Shown: piece by piece, positions 1 to 5,343 of the stretch
Layout of the letters: every line of letters starts with the position of its first letter
Numbering within the stretch: position 1 is the stretch's first letter
From: Planctomycetota bacterium
Lineage (GTDB): Bacteria > Planctomycetota > Planctomycetia > Planctomycetales > Planctomycetaceae
NCBI GenBank assembly: GCA_026692825.1
Contig: JAPLOC010000017.1
Span: forward strand, 1 to 6,865
Length of the DNA: 6,865 nt
Reading direction: 5' to 3'
Notes under the pieces: generated by a model
The model's input: only the letters and a program-made list of their open reading frames with translations
Told to the model about the DNA's origin: nothing
The model's database searches: none
Position numbers and translations under genes: made by a program

Positions 1-1
1 C

Positions 2-121
2 CGACGGACCGCGCTCAGCATGCTGAAGAACGAAACGACGGCAAAGATGGGAATCAAGAACAAACGACTCAGAGCCGCTTGGAGTACCGAATATCTCGAG
101 AAAGTCCTGTTTTCAGAGTGA
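2..121 (+). CDS. ISAs1-family transposase, C-terminal fragment (5' end outside window)
   Basis: Frame 2 is open from the first bases to a TGA at 119-121 and encodes 39 residues, beginning RRTALSMLKNE and ending EYLEKVLFSE. From memory, the pattern (R/H)-x-ALSMLKNE, then GIKNKRLRAAW, then a tyrosine-leucine pair near the end is the typical C-terminus of ISAs1 / H-repeat-associated DDE transposases, in which a lysine/arginine-rich GIKxKRLxA segment precedes a WxxxYLxxVL tail. The catalytic DDE core would lie to the left of the window, so whether the enzyme is intact cannot be judged. The natural-looking stop and the tip-like sequence after it suggest a complete right end rather than an internal break. 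The hydrophobic minus-strand reading of the same bases is a weaker alternative because it has no ATG start. The family call is by motif recognition only. Confidence 0.68.
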   Translation, partial: RRTALSMLKNETTAKMGIKNKRLRAAWSTEYLEKVLFSE

Positions 122-140
122 TTTTGGTGCAATCGCCCTG
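121..140 (+). mobile_element. Probable right terminus of the ISAs1-like insertion sequence
   Basis: The bases directly after the transposase stop end in CAATCGCCCTG. The reverse complement starts CAGGG, a common first pentamer of ISAs1-family inverted repeats. The spacing, about 20 bases after the transposase stop, fits the short trailing region of this family. The left inverted repeat and any target duplication lie outside the window, so the boundary at 140 is an inference. If right, GGTTCTCACC (141-150) would be the flank or target duplication. Confidence 0.35.
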
Positions 141-170
141 GGTTCTCACCAATGACCAACAGGGAAAGAC

Positions 171-289
171 AGGGCCACCCATCATCCAAGCGCCTGTGTG
201 TGTTGGTTCTCCGACGCTGAGTGGAATCAACGCAGGGTCAGAGGATATTGCTGCCCGTTCTGGAATCGGTATCGCTCGTCCTGTCCTGC
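171..289 (+). repeat. Dispersed ~120-bp repeat, copy A (left)
   Basis: This segment matches 6746-6865 in the same orientation: about 104 of 120 aligned positions are identical by hand count, with one single-base gap near 184/185. The outer ends match best: AGGGCCACCC at the start, and 30 identical bases at 260-289. Differences fall on all three codon positions of the minus-strand ORF that covers it (roughly 6 first, 4 second and 5 third), so it is not evolving as protein. It contains a possible hairpin, TTGGTTC (203-209) with GAATCAA (224-230). Copy B is cut by the window edge, so the true right boundary may lie beyond 289. Confidence 0.85.
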
Positions 290-512
290 CGTTTGCCCAG
301 GCGAACCAACCCGTTACCTGGCTACGCCCCAACGAACATCGCCGATGCCGCTGACGTGCCTTTTCATCGTGAGAGTTTCATTGCCCATGAGAGAAGCGCG
401 GTGCGGAAACTCACTCTTCATGAGGGGATTGTCGGCCTGCGCGCTGTCCCAGGCTGACGGTGAAGGGTAAAATCCCGCAGATTTCCGTTCGGACCCCGTA
501 TTCAGGTTCACC
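290..512. other. Intergenic region upstream of the ceramidase-like gene
   Basis: Together with 122-289 this makes 391 bases without a supported gene. Short ORFs cross it on both strands, but none has a recognisable family or a convincing start. TTCAT occurs three times between 362 and 422, twice with TGAGAG a few bases downstream, which could be coincidence. I see no clear -35/-10 pair and no strong Shine-Dalgarno sequence before the ATG at 513 (the preceding bases read TTCAGGTTCACC). Confidence 0.6.
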
Positions 513-1895
513 ATGCTGCGATTCGTGACAATTCTGGTTCTCGTCGGCTTCCTGTCAACGGCCGTGTCGGCTGCGGATCCTGTGGCCGATCAAGACGGCC
601 AGTTTGAGGCGGCGTCCAATCTGCGGGCCGGGGTCGCCAAGGTGGATATCACCCCATCGGTCAAAGGGGGCCTGGAATTCTCGGGACATCGCCGAATTGT
701 CGATAAGGTCCGCGATCCGTTGCGAGCCGGAGTCCTGGTGCTGGATGACGGTGCAACCAAAGCTGCGATTGTGACACTCGACACTGTCGGAGCCTGGGAC
801 GACATGGTCAAGCTGGCCCGTGAACGCATTGAGGCCCAGACCGGGGTGCCGGCGGCCAACATTCTGATCGCCGCGTCTCACAATCACTCGGGCCCCGGGT
901 TTGGCGCCGACTCGGATTGGGGGCGCGGGTTGATCGACAAACTGGGCACGGCGGCGCGGCAGGCGGCCGACTCGATGAGAACCGTCACGATCGGTTATGG
1001 CGAAGACAAGATCAGCTTCGGCATCAATCGTCGCAAGGTGATTGATGGGCGGGCGGTCTTTCGGCTCAATCCCGATGGCCCGAACGATCCGCGGGTCAAA
1101 GTGCTGCGGTTCGACGACGGCAAATCGCTGACGCCGGTCGCCGTCATCATGCATGCGGTGTGTCATCCCTGCTTCTTCACCTGGGGAGACAAGGGGACGA
1201 CCCCCTATCCGAACGGCTATCCCAAACTCAGCGCCGACTTCCCGGGTGAAGCGCAGACGTTTGTTGAGATGTGTTATGGACAGCAGACCAGCGCCCTGTT
1301 TCTGCAAGGCTGCGCCGGCGACATCCGGCCGAATCTGCCGGGCTTTCCCTACCGTTGCGCCGACGAGTCGGACATTCAGTGGGCCGGGCGCGATCTTGGC
1401 TGTGCCGTGGTTCGGTCGCTCGCCGCCAACGTCACCCGAGAGCAACTGAAGAACCGGCCAAAGCATTATCCCATTCGCGTCGCCAACGCGATTGTTTCGC
1501 TGCCAGGAAAGGAAAAGCGGGAGTTGGCCGAACTGCAGGCTCTGAAAATCGGCCCGTATCTGTTGTTGACCATGCCGGGGGAGCCGATGGTGAATTATGG
1601 ATTTCGGCTGGAGCGAGCGATTGCCGACCGGGCGATTCCGATCATCGTGGGTTACGCGAACGGCAACCTGGGTTACATCGCGACGGCGGACGCGTACACC
1701 GAAGGGGGCTACGAACCCAACACGTCGAAACTGCTCCCGGAGGCCGAAGAGGCCATTCTGGCGGAACTGAGCGAACTGACCGACAAAGTCGTCGGCGACG
1801 TCTTCGAGACATTCTCGAAGCATCCGAAGGATGTCGAGAAACGGGAGGCGGAGGAAAAGGCCCGCTTGAAGGCCGCGACGAAAGCGGGAAAGTAA
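513..1895 (+). CDS. Secreted neutral/alkaline ceramidase-like protein (ceramidase N-terminal domain family), catalytic serine replaced
   Basis: The 460-residue product starts with a signal peptide (residues 1-20/21: charged start, VTILVLVGFL core, AVSA-A cleavage), so it is exported. The body resembles the N-terminal domain of neutral ceramidases, zinc amidohydrolases that split ceramide into sphingosine and fatty acid. Family landmarks in order are AGVAKVDITP (39-48), DPLRAGVLVLDDG (68-80), SHNHSGP (122-128), HAVCHPC (214-220), SADFPGE (240-246), QGCAGDIRPN (265-274), PGEP (355-358) and GYANGNLGY (380-388). By analogy with Pseudomonas ceramidase, the zinc ligands would be one histidine of H123/H125, H214 or H218, E357 and Y388. 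The nucleophile normally sits in GDxSPN, but here the motif reads GDIRPN with R272, so true ceramidase activity is doubtful. There is no C-terminal immunoglobulin-like domain, making the protein shorter than classic ceramidases. The tail (436-460) is lysine/glutamate-rich and probably disordered or helical. An antisense group II intron begins its 3' end 8 bases past the stop. Confidence 0.85.
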   Translation: MLRFVTILVLVGFLSTAVSAADPVADQDGQFEAASNLRAGVAKVDITPSVKGGLEFSGHRRIVDKVRDPLRAGVLVLDDGATKAAIVTLDTVGAWDDMVKLARERIEAQTGVPAANILIAASHNHSGPGFGADSDWGRGLIDKLGTAARQAADSMRTVTIGYGEDKISFGINRRKVIDGRAVFRLNPDGPNDPRVKVLRFDDGKSLTPVAVIMHAVCHPCFFTWGDKGTTPYPNGYPKLSADFPGEAQTFVEMCYGQQTSALFLQGCAGDIRPNLPGFPYRCADESDIQWAGRDLGCAVVRSLAANVTREQLKNRPKHYPIRVANAIVSLPGKEKRELAELQALKIGPYLLLTMPGEPMVNYGFRLERAIADRAIPIIVGYANGNLGYIATADAYTEGGYEPNTSKLLPEAEEAILAELSELTDKVVGDVFETFSKHPKDVEKREAEEKARLKAATKAGK

Positions 1896-1903
1896 CCAGA
1901 ACC

Positions 1904-1939
1904 ATAGCGGGTAAGGGAGAGGCGTCCCTCTCCCTCCCC
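1904..1939 (-). ncRNA. Group II intron domain VI with bulged branch adenosine
   Basis: Read on the minus strand, GGGAGAGG pairs perfectly with CCTCTCCC around a four-base loop (1915-1922 with 1927-1934). The stem continues with A1935-U1914 and G1936-U1913. Then one adenosine (complement of 1912) is bulged, and GGG (1937-1939) pairs with CCC (1909-1911). Eight bases separate the bulged A from the proposed 3' splice site, within the 7-8 usual for the branch point. The same upper stem on the plus strand could act as a weak terminator for the ceramidase-like gene, though the downstream run is C-rich rather than T-rich. Confidence 0.65.
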
Positions 1940-1971
1940 TTCGTCGCGACGGGGTCAATTCCCCGTATTTA

Positions 1972-1996
1972 CCGGCGTGCGTCTTTCACGCACCGG
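1972..1996 (-). ncRNA. Group II intron domain V-like hairpin with atypical basal helix
   Basis: On the minus strand the order is CCGG, TGCGT, loop GAAAG, ACGCA, a two-base CG bulge, then CCGG. This is the domain V plan: an upper five-pair helix with a GAAA-type loop, a two-base bulge on the 3' strand, and a lower helix. The base is unusual. The 5' strand continues upward as GGGGTCGC, which contains CGC, the triad variant known from group IIC, but the bases just after the 3' CCGG (TAAATA) do not pair with it. The complementary GACCCC appears only 15 bases later. Either the helix has a 15-base insertion or this copy is degenerate. Confidence 0.5.
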
Positions 1997-2037
1997 GCGA
2001 CCCCGATGAGATTGCCTCGTGAGAGGAGCCCAAACCG

Positions 2038-3216
2038 TCATGTGTCGGGCGGTGGCAGGAAATCACGCAGCGAGATCAGTCCCAATCGGCGCAGATGCTT
2101 GTTCTTCAGTCGGTAGTTGTCTCGGTCGTTAATCCGCTTCTGCTTCATACACCGAAGCCGTTTGCGGATCCACTTGTCGAGTTTCCTGAACTGTGTGGAG
2201 ACGGACGCGAACGAGGTCGCGAAGTATCGCGCCACGCCGCGAATCACTGCGTTGATCCGGACCAGTGCCTGGGCGTCCAGGTTGCGACTTCGGATGGTCA
2301 GTTCCCGGATCCGGGCTTTGAATTTCTCCACGGACTTCTGTCTCATGCTGCATCCCTTGTAGTGAAAGTCAAATCCCAGGAAGGCAAAGCCCTCTCGGAA
2401 AGTGGTGACCTTCGTTTTCTCGGGGCTGAGAGTCAGTCCGAGTTCGGTCAAGCAGCGTTCAACAAGGAGCCGTGCCTCTTCGGCGCGGTGCCTCAACCGG
2501 CACAGAACGACGAAGTCATCAGCGTAGCGCACGAAGCGGAAACGAGCTTTGTGCAGCTTCCAGTCGAGGAAGTTCAGGGCGATGTTCGCCAAGAGCGGCG
2601 AAAGGACACCCCCTTGCGGCGTCCCCACCGTCGTGGGGTAAGTGACGCCGTCTTCCATAACACCGGCTGTGAGAAATCTGTGGACGAGATCGAGAATGTT
2701 TCCATCGGCGATCACGTTGCGCAGACCCGTCATGATGACGCTGAAAGGGATATTGTCGAAGAATCCCTGGATGTCGGCATCGAGTACGAAACGATGTCGG
2801 GCACGTCGGAGTTCCGCGACCTTCCGGAGCGCGTCGTGACAGGATCTGTGCGGCCTGAAGCCGTAGGACTGGGGGTGGAATAACGGTTCGAACAGAGGCG
2901 TCAGCAGCCGACGCAGCACCTCCTGTGCCACGCGATCACGGACGGTGGGAATACCCAGAGGGCGCTTCTTGCCACCCCCCTTGTCGATGTACTTGCGTCG
3001 CGCCGGTCGAGGTCTGAACGTCCCCGACTTGAGTTGCCGCATCAGCCTCACGAGGTTCTGTTCGAGGTTGGCCTCGAACATCTCGATGCTGACACGATCG
3101 ACTCCTGCGGCTCCGCGGTTCCTGCGAACGGCGTGGAACGCGTCATACATGACTCGGAGCGTGATCCGTCCGGTCAACGAATGGTGCTTGATCTTGAGCG
3201 GCTCGGTGCCGTTCAT
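2038..3216 (-). CDS. Group II intron-encoded reverse transcriptase/maturase without endonuclease domain
   Basis: The 392-residue product is the intron's own protein, which helps fold and splice the intron RNA and copies it into DNA at a new site. Reverse transcriptase blocks are clear: GAAGVDRVSIEMF (35-47), KKRPLGIPTVRDRVAQ (83-98), PQSYGFRPHRSCHDAL (115-130), LDADIQGFFDNI (145-156, first catalytic aspartate D148), GTPQGGVLSPLLANI (198-212), RYADDFVVL (230-238, catalytic D233/D234) and SPEKTK (264-269). Residues from about 295 to 385 fit the thumb/maturase X domain, with ARYFATSF and the basic KWIRKRLRCMKQKR. The protein ends at DFLPPPDT with no HNH endonuclease zinc region, unlike LtrA of about 600 residues. 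The ATG at 3216 is preceded, 7 bases away, by AGGGA (3228-3224). The stop lies about 130 bases before the intron 3' end, consistent with an ORF in domain IV. All catalytic motifs look intact and I see no frameshift. Confidence 0.93.
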   Translation of the reverse strand: MNGTEPLKIKHHSLTGRITLRVMYDAFHAVRRNRGAAGVDRVSIEMFEANLEQNLVRLMRQLKSGTFRPRPARRKYIDKGGGKKRPLGIPTVRDRVAQEVLRRLLTPLFEPLFHPQSYGFRPHRSCHDALRKVAELRRARHRFVLDADIQGFFDNIPFSVIMTGLRNVIADGNILDLVHRFLTAGVMEDGVTYPTTVGTPQGGVLSPLLANIALNFLDWKLHKARFRFVRYADDFVVLCRLRHRAEEARLLVERCLTELGLTLSPEKTKVTTFREGFAFLGFDFHYKGCSMRQKSVEKFKARIRELTIRSRNLDAQALVRINAVIRGVARYFATSFASVSTQFRKLDKWIRKRLRCMKQKRINDRDNYRLKNKHLRRLGLISLRDFLPPPDT

Positions 3217-3223
3217 CCCGAAG

Positions 3224-3228
3224 TCCCT
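3224..3228 (-). promoter_or_regulatory. Ribosome binding site of the intron reverse transcriptase
   Basis: AGGGA on the minus strand lies 7 bases before the ATG at 3216 and supports that start. No other ATG close by has comparable spacing. Confidence 0.55.
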
Positions 3229-3663
3229 GTGTCAGGTTTGTGCTGGAACATCGATCACTCCCGCCCGTGGAAGATGTTGCTTAGAGCCTCTCGTGGGACC
3301 GGGACGAGGATCCGGCCGGGGCCTTTGTCGGCCTGCCGCGCGTGCTCTAACTGTCTTCATGGTCAGGGGCAACTGTCCGTTCCTTTCATCGGTTCTCCCT
3401 TTCGGTTCGCCGTCGGCCGGAGGGCCGTTGATCGAACCTACTCCGGGATTGCTGCCGTCCCCAAGGCGTCGTCCTCCAGGGCGGAGGCGCGTTCGCTCCG
3501 TCGCATCGGTCGGCCGTTTCGGCAAGCCTTATGGGCGTTCCTACCGCTCGGGTTGGTAGACCCGGGCGGACGACGTGGGACTTTCACCGGTCAGAGTTAT
3601 CAGCCATTGTGCGAGGGTGAAACCGCCAAACACCTGTGATCGGCTCGTCGAGTCACCGTACAC
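3229..3663 (-). ncRNA. Group II intron domains I to IV, 5' part (non-coding)
   Basis: These bases lie between the proposed intron 5' end and the reverse transcriptase start. On the minus strand they hold GGTGAAAGTCCCAC (3577-3590), a strong bacterial group II signature, many short GC helices, and candidate exon-binding bases CCUGAC at 3362-3367. Several short ORFs cross the region on both strands but none is recognisable. I read it as structured intron RNA. The individual subdomains were not folded. Confidence 0.6.
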
Positions 3664-3675
3664 CCCGACGAGCAA

Positions 3676-3692
3676 GTCTGCGAATCGCAGAC
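3676..3692. terminator. Perfect 7-bp hairpin at the likely intron 5' flank
   Basis: GTCTGCG (3676-3682) and CGCAGAC (3686-3692) pair perfectly around AAT. If the intron were removed at 1904/3663, this hairpin would lie roughly 20 bases after the ceramidase-like stop codon, where that gene's terminator would be expected. It has no T run on the plus strand. On the minus strand it is followed by TTGCTCG. It may be the structure recognised by the incoming intron. Confidence 0.45.
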
Positions 3693-4183
3693 CCAGCGCT
3701 TCATTACACTCCAGAAGTTGACGCCGATCACCGGCTGAAACGCGGCTCCTCCTTCGCTGATCCGTCCTGGTCCCTTTCGCCGTTGGTTACCCTTCGACGC
3801 CGACACATACCCCGCTCAAGGCGGGTTCGAGACGGATTTTCCAGACAGGCACGGACCCGCCCGGGTAGGATTTGGATCCCGATTCACTCTCCTGTTCATC
3901 AAAATCCTCACCGTTTGAAATGACTGAGCCGACAACTCCTGCGGCTCACGCGGAGTGCGGGATCTTGCTCCCGCCTTTCGTTCTTCCGTCCACGACTCTC
4001 AACAGGCACGCCGAGCGTCCTGCGCGCCATCATCGATCGCTCACTGGAATCGTCGATCGCCACACCAGTACGATGTCGAGCCGGCTCGCATGCAGCGCAT
4101 CTCGCAACAGCAGTTTTGCGCTGGGCGACACGACGTCACGCGACCGTGAGCCGCCCCACGCGAACTCCTACGCTGACACCCGC
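3693..4183. other. Intergenic region between the intron and the kelch-like gene
   Basis: This is about 490 bases without a supported gene. Short ORFs cross it, but none matches a family I know. It contains a 5-bp hairpin CCCGC/GCGGG at 3811-3825, a pair of stronger hairpins at 3925-3974, two copies of TCGATCGC 20 bases apart (4033-4040 and 4053-4060) and a 12-base palindrome CGAGCCGGCTCG at 4077-4088. The promoter of the kelch-like gene presumably lies here, but I cannot point to convincing -35 and -10 boxes. Confidence 0.5.
3925..3974 (+). repeat. Tandem pair of perfect hairpins, terminator-like or part of a short interspersed repeat
   Basis: The first hairpin is TGAGCCG (3925-3931) with CGGCTCA (3942-3948). 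The second is GCGGGA (3957-3962) with TCCCGC (3969-3974), followed by the pyrimidine-rich CTTTCGTTCTTCC. The second could act as a plus-strand terminator for readthrough from upstream. Two perfect stems only 8 bases apart are also the layout of REP-like elements. No second copy occurs in this window. Confidence 0.45.
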
Positions 4184-4188
4184 AGGGA
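4184..4188 (+). promoter_or_regulatory. Ribosome binding site of the kelch-like gene
   Basis: AGGGA lies 9 bases before the ATG at 4198, good spacing for a Shine-Dalgarno sequence. It supports that start, which is also the one that yields a complete signal peptide. Confidence 0.6.
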
Positions 4189-4197
4189 ATTGAACCG

Positions 4198-5241
4198 ATG
4201 AACCTCGCCCGTTGCGTTGCGCTCCTGTTGACGCTTGGCATTCCCTGGCCCGTGGCACACGCGGATGAGCCGCGTTACGAGTGGCGCAACGTCACCCACA
4301 AGGCGGCGTTCGCCCCCCGCGACGGTGCCGGCGCGCTCACCTTTCAAGACCGTATGTGGCTGATCGGGGGCTGGAATCCCGGAGACAAGCAGGCGTTCCC
4401 CCGCATCTGCAACAACGAGGTCTGGAGCTCTCTCAACGGCAAGGAGTGGACGCTGGTCAAACCGAACACGTTTCTGAACGACCGCTTCGACTCCGCGAGC
4501 GACTGGGAAGGCCGCCACACTGCTGGGTATGTCGTCTTCAAAGACATGCTCTGGATCATTGGCGGTGACGTCAATCAGAAGCACTATCAAAACGACGTCT
4601 GGAGTTCGACGAACGGCAAGGATTGGACCTTCGTCAATCGAGGCAAACCAGTCCCCTGGGGTCCCCGAGCGCTGCATTACACAGTGGTGCATCAGAACAA
4701 GATCTGGGTCATCGGCGGCCAGACAATGCCCGCGTTCAGCCCCAGTGACGAGATCTTCTATCGAGACGCCTGGACCACCACCGACGGCATCGAATGGCAA
4801 AAGGTCGACATGGAGGAACCCGCCTGGCCTCAACGCGGCATGATCGGCGGCAGCGCCGTCTTTCAGAACCGCATCTGGATCCTGGGAGGGGGCACGTATG
4901 ACACTCCCCAGATCCCCTCACGCCAGTTCTTCAATGACGTCTGGTCGAGCGCGGACGGAAAGAGCTGGAAACAGCACGTCAAAGAAGCCCCCTGGGCTCC
5001 GCGACAGTACCATGACGTCGCCGTTTTTGACGACCGTTTATGGGTACTCGAAGGCTACCTGGCACCGGACGGCAATCGAAACGACGTCTGGCACTCCGCC
5101 GACGGAATCCACTGGACCGAGATCCCCAACTCCCCTTGGGACAAACGTCATGCGGCAAGTGTGTTCGTCCACCAGAACGCCCTCTGGATGGTCGCCGGCA
5201 ACAACATGACCTCCGACGTCTGGAAGCTGGTGCGGAAATAG
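4198..5241 (+). CDS. Secreted kelch-like six-repeat beta-propeller protein
   Basis: The 347-residue product has an N-terminal signal peptide (residues 1-22, CVALLLTLGIPWPV core, cleavage after AHA), so it is exported. The mature part is six repeats that each start with an arginine-containing turn, run through a hydrophobic strand ending in (L/I)W(V/I/L)(I/L)GG, and close with (N)DVWSS-x-(N/D)GK-x-W. Approximate limits are 40-88, 105-147, 157-204, 212-262, 268-310 and 316-346. This is the kelch/galactose-oxidase propeller pattern, and six repeats would close one propeller. The last repeat lacks the final DGxxW strand, which in many propellers is supplied by the N-terminus (here possibly YEWRNV, 27-32). 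Such domains usually bind proteins or glycans. No catalytic residues can be assigned. The DUF1501 gene follows 111 bases later on the same strand. Confidence 0.85.
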   Translation: MNLARCVALLLTLGIPWPVAHADEPRYEWRNVTHKAAFAPRDGAGALTFQDRMWLIGGWNPGDKQAFPRICNNEVWSSLNGKEWTLVKPNTFLNDRFDSASDWEGRHTAGYVVFKDMLWIIGGDVNQKHYQNDVWSSTNGKDWTFVNRGKPVPWGPRALHYTVVHQNKIWVIGGQTMPAFSPSDEIFYRDAWTTTDGIEWQKVDMEEPAWPQRGMIGGSAVFQNRIWILGGGTYDTPQIPSRQFFNDVWSSADGKSWKQHVKEAPWAPRQYHDVAVFDDRLWVLEGYLAPDGNRNDVWHSADGIHWTEIPNSPWDKRHAASVFVHQNALWMVAGNNMTSDVWKLVRK

Positions 5242-5249
5242 ACAACGAA

Positions 5250-5278
5250 TTGACAATAACAGTCCGTTGCGCGAAACT
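5250..5278 (+). promoter_or_regulatory. Candidate sigma70-type promoter for the DUF1501 gene
   Basis: A perfect TTGACA (5250-5255) is followed after 17 bases by GAAACT (5273-5278), which matches TATAAT at only three positions. The spacing is ideal but the -10 is weak. It starts 9 bases after the kelch-like stop, so the DUF1501 gene could be expressed independently of the kelch-like gene. Confidence 0.35.
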
Positions 5279-5296
5279 CCCGCAATGTTCGACCGC

Positions 5297-5320
5297 AATG
5301 CGGCTGTCATAGGCCGCATT
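5297..5320. promoter_or_regulatory. Perfect 8-bp inverted repeat in the leader of the DUF1501 gene
   Basis: AATGCGGC (5297-5304) pairs with GCCGCATT (5313-5320) around an 8-base loop. No T run follows, so it is a poor intrinsic terminator. It lies downstream of the candidate promoter and 17 bases before the ribosome binding site, where an operator or a leader-RNA hairpin would sit. GCAATG also occurs twice just upstream and within it (5282-5287, 5295-5300). Confidence 0.4.
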
Positions 5321-5337
5321 CTCTGGCAACCCGCCTT

Positions 5338-5343
5338 AGGGAG
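5338..5343 (+). promoter_or_regulatory. Ribosome binding site deciding the DUF1501 start
   Basis: AGGGAG directly abuts the ATG at 5344, leaving no spacer, but lies 9 bases before the in-frame ATG at 5353. The second start is therefore preferred. Confidence 0.55.

Larger units (their letters stand above)
1904..3663 (-). mobile_element. Group II intron (ribozyme plus reverse transcriptase), inserted antisense to the neighbouring genes
   Basis: The minus strand carries a maturase-type reverse transcriptase followed by domain V-like and domain VI-like hairpins. Before the ORF it has the GGTGAAAGTCC motif typical of bacterial domain I (complement of 3580-3590). The 3' end is placed at 1904 because the minus strand reads CCCGCTAT there, with a bulged A eight bases upstream and a terminal AT that fits the AY rule. 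The 5' end is less certain. A GTGTACGG start at 3663 is preferred: it lies 12 bases after a perfect hairpin (3676-3692), and the flank GTCGGG could pair with CCUGAC at 3362-3367, a possible EBS1. The alternative is GTGTTTGG at 3633. Neither fully matches GUGYG. The length of about 1.76 kb suits an intron whose ORF lacks an endonuclease. Whether it still splices is unknown. Confidence 0.68.

Noticed and set aside
1..60. Hydrophobic minus-strand reading suggesting the start of a membrane protein
   Set aside because: It has no ATG and would overlap the ISAs1-like transposase end, which fits a known C-terminal pattern better.
69..332. 87-residue minus-strand ORF covering repeat copy A, with a similar reading in copy B
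   Set aside because: The differences between the two copies show no third-position bias and there is a one-base gap between them, so the shared peptide pattern is a by-product of the DNA repeat.
1914..1935. Hairpin after the ceramidase-like stop read as an intrinsic terminator of that gene
   Set aside because: Its minus-strand form, with a bulged A eight bases from a terminal AT, fits intron domain VI better, and no T run follows on the plus strand. A secondary terminator role is possible.
555..1958. 467-residue minus-strand ORF antisense to the ceramidase-like gene
   Set aside because: It is a long shadow ORF caused by GC-rich codon positions. It has no recognisable domain and the opposite frame carries clear family motifs.
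2095..2883. 262-residue plus-strand ORF antisense to the reverse transcriptase
   Set aside because: The minus strand encodes unmistakable reverse transcriptase motifs. The plus-strand ORF is a shadow.
3600..3806. 68-residue minus-strand ORF with a GTG start spanning the proposed intron 5' junction
   Set aside because: It would cross from the flank into intron domain I, lacks a Shine-Dalgarno sequence and matches no family I can name. It could be a fragment of an interrupted gene, but the evidence is too thin to list.
4057..4066. Minus-strand GTGTGGCG as an alternative intron 5' end matching GUGYG
   Set aside because: It lies about 470 bases before the GGTGAAAGTCC motif, far beyond the usual distance of under 100 bases, so it would make domain I implausibly long.
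4168..4833. 221-residue minus-strand ORF antisense to the kelch-like gene
   Set aside because: It mirrors the repeated kelch coding sequence, which explains its length, and no family was recognised.
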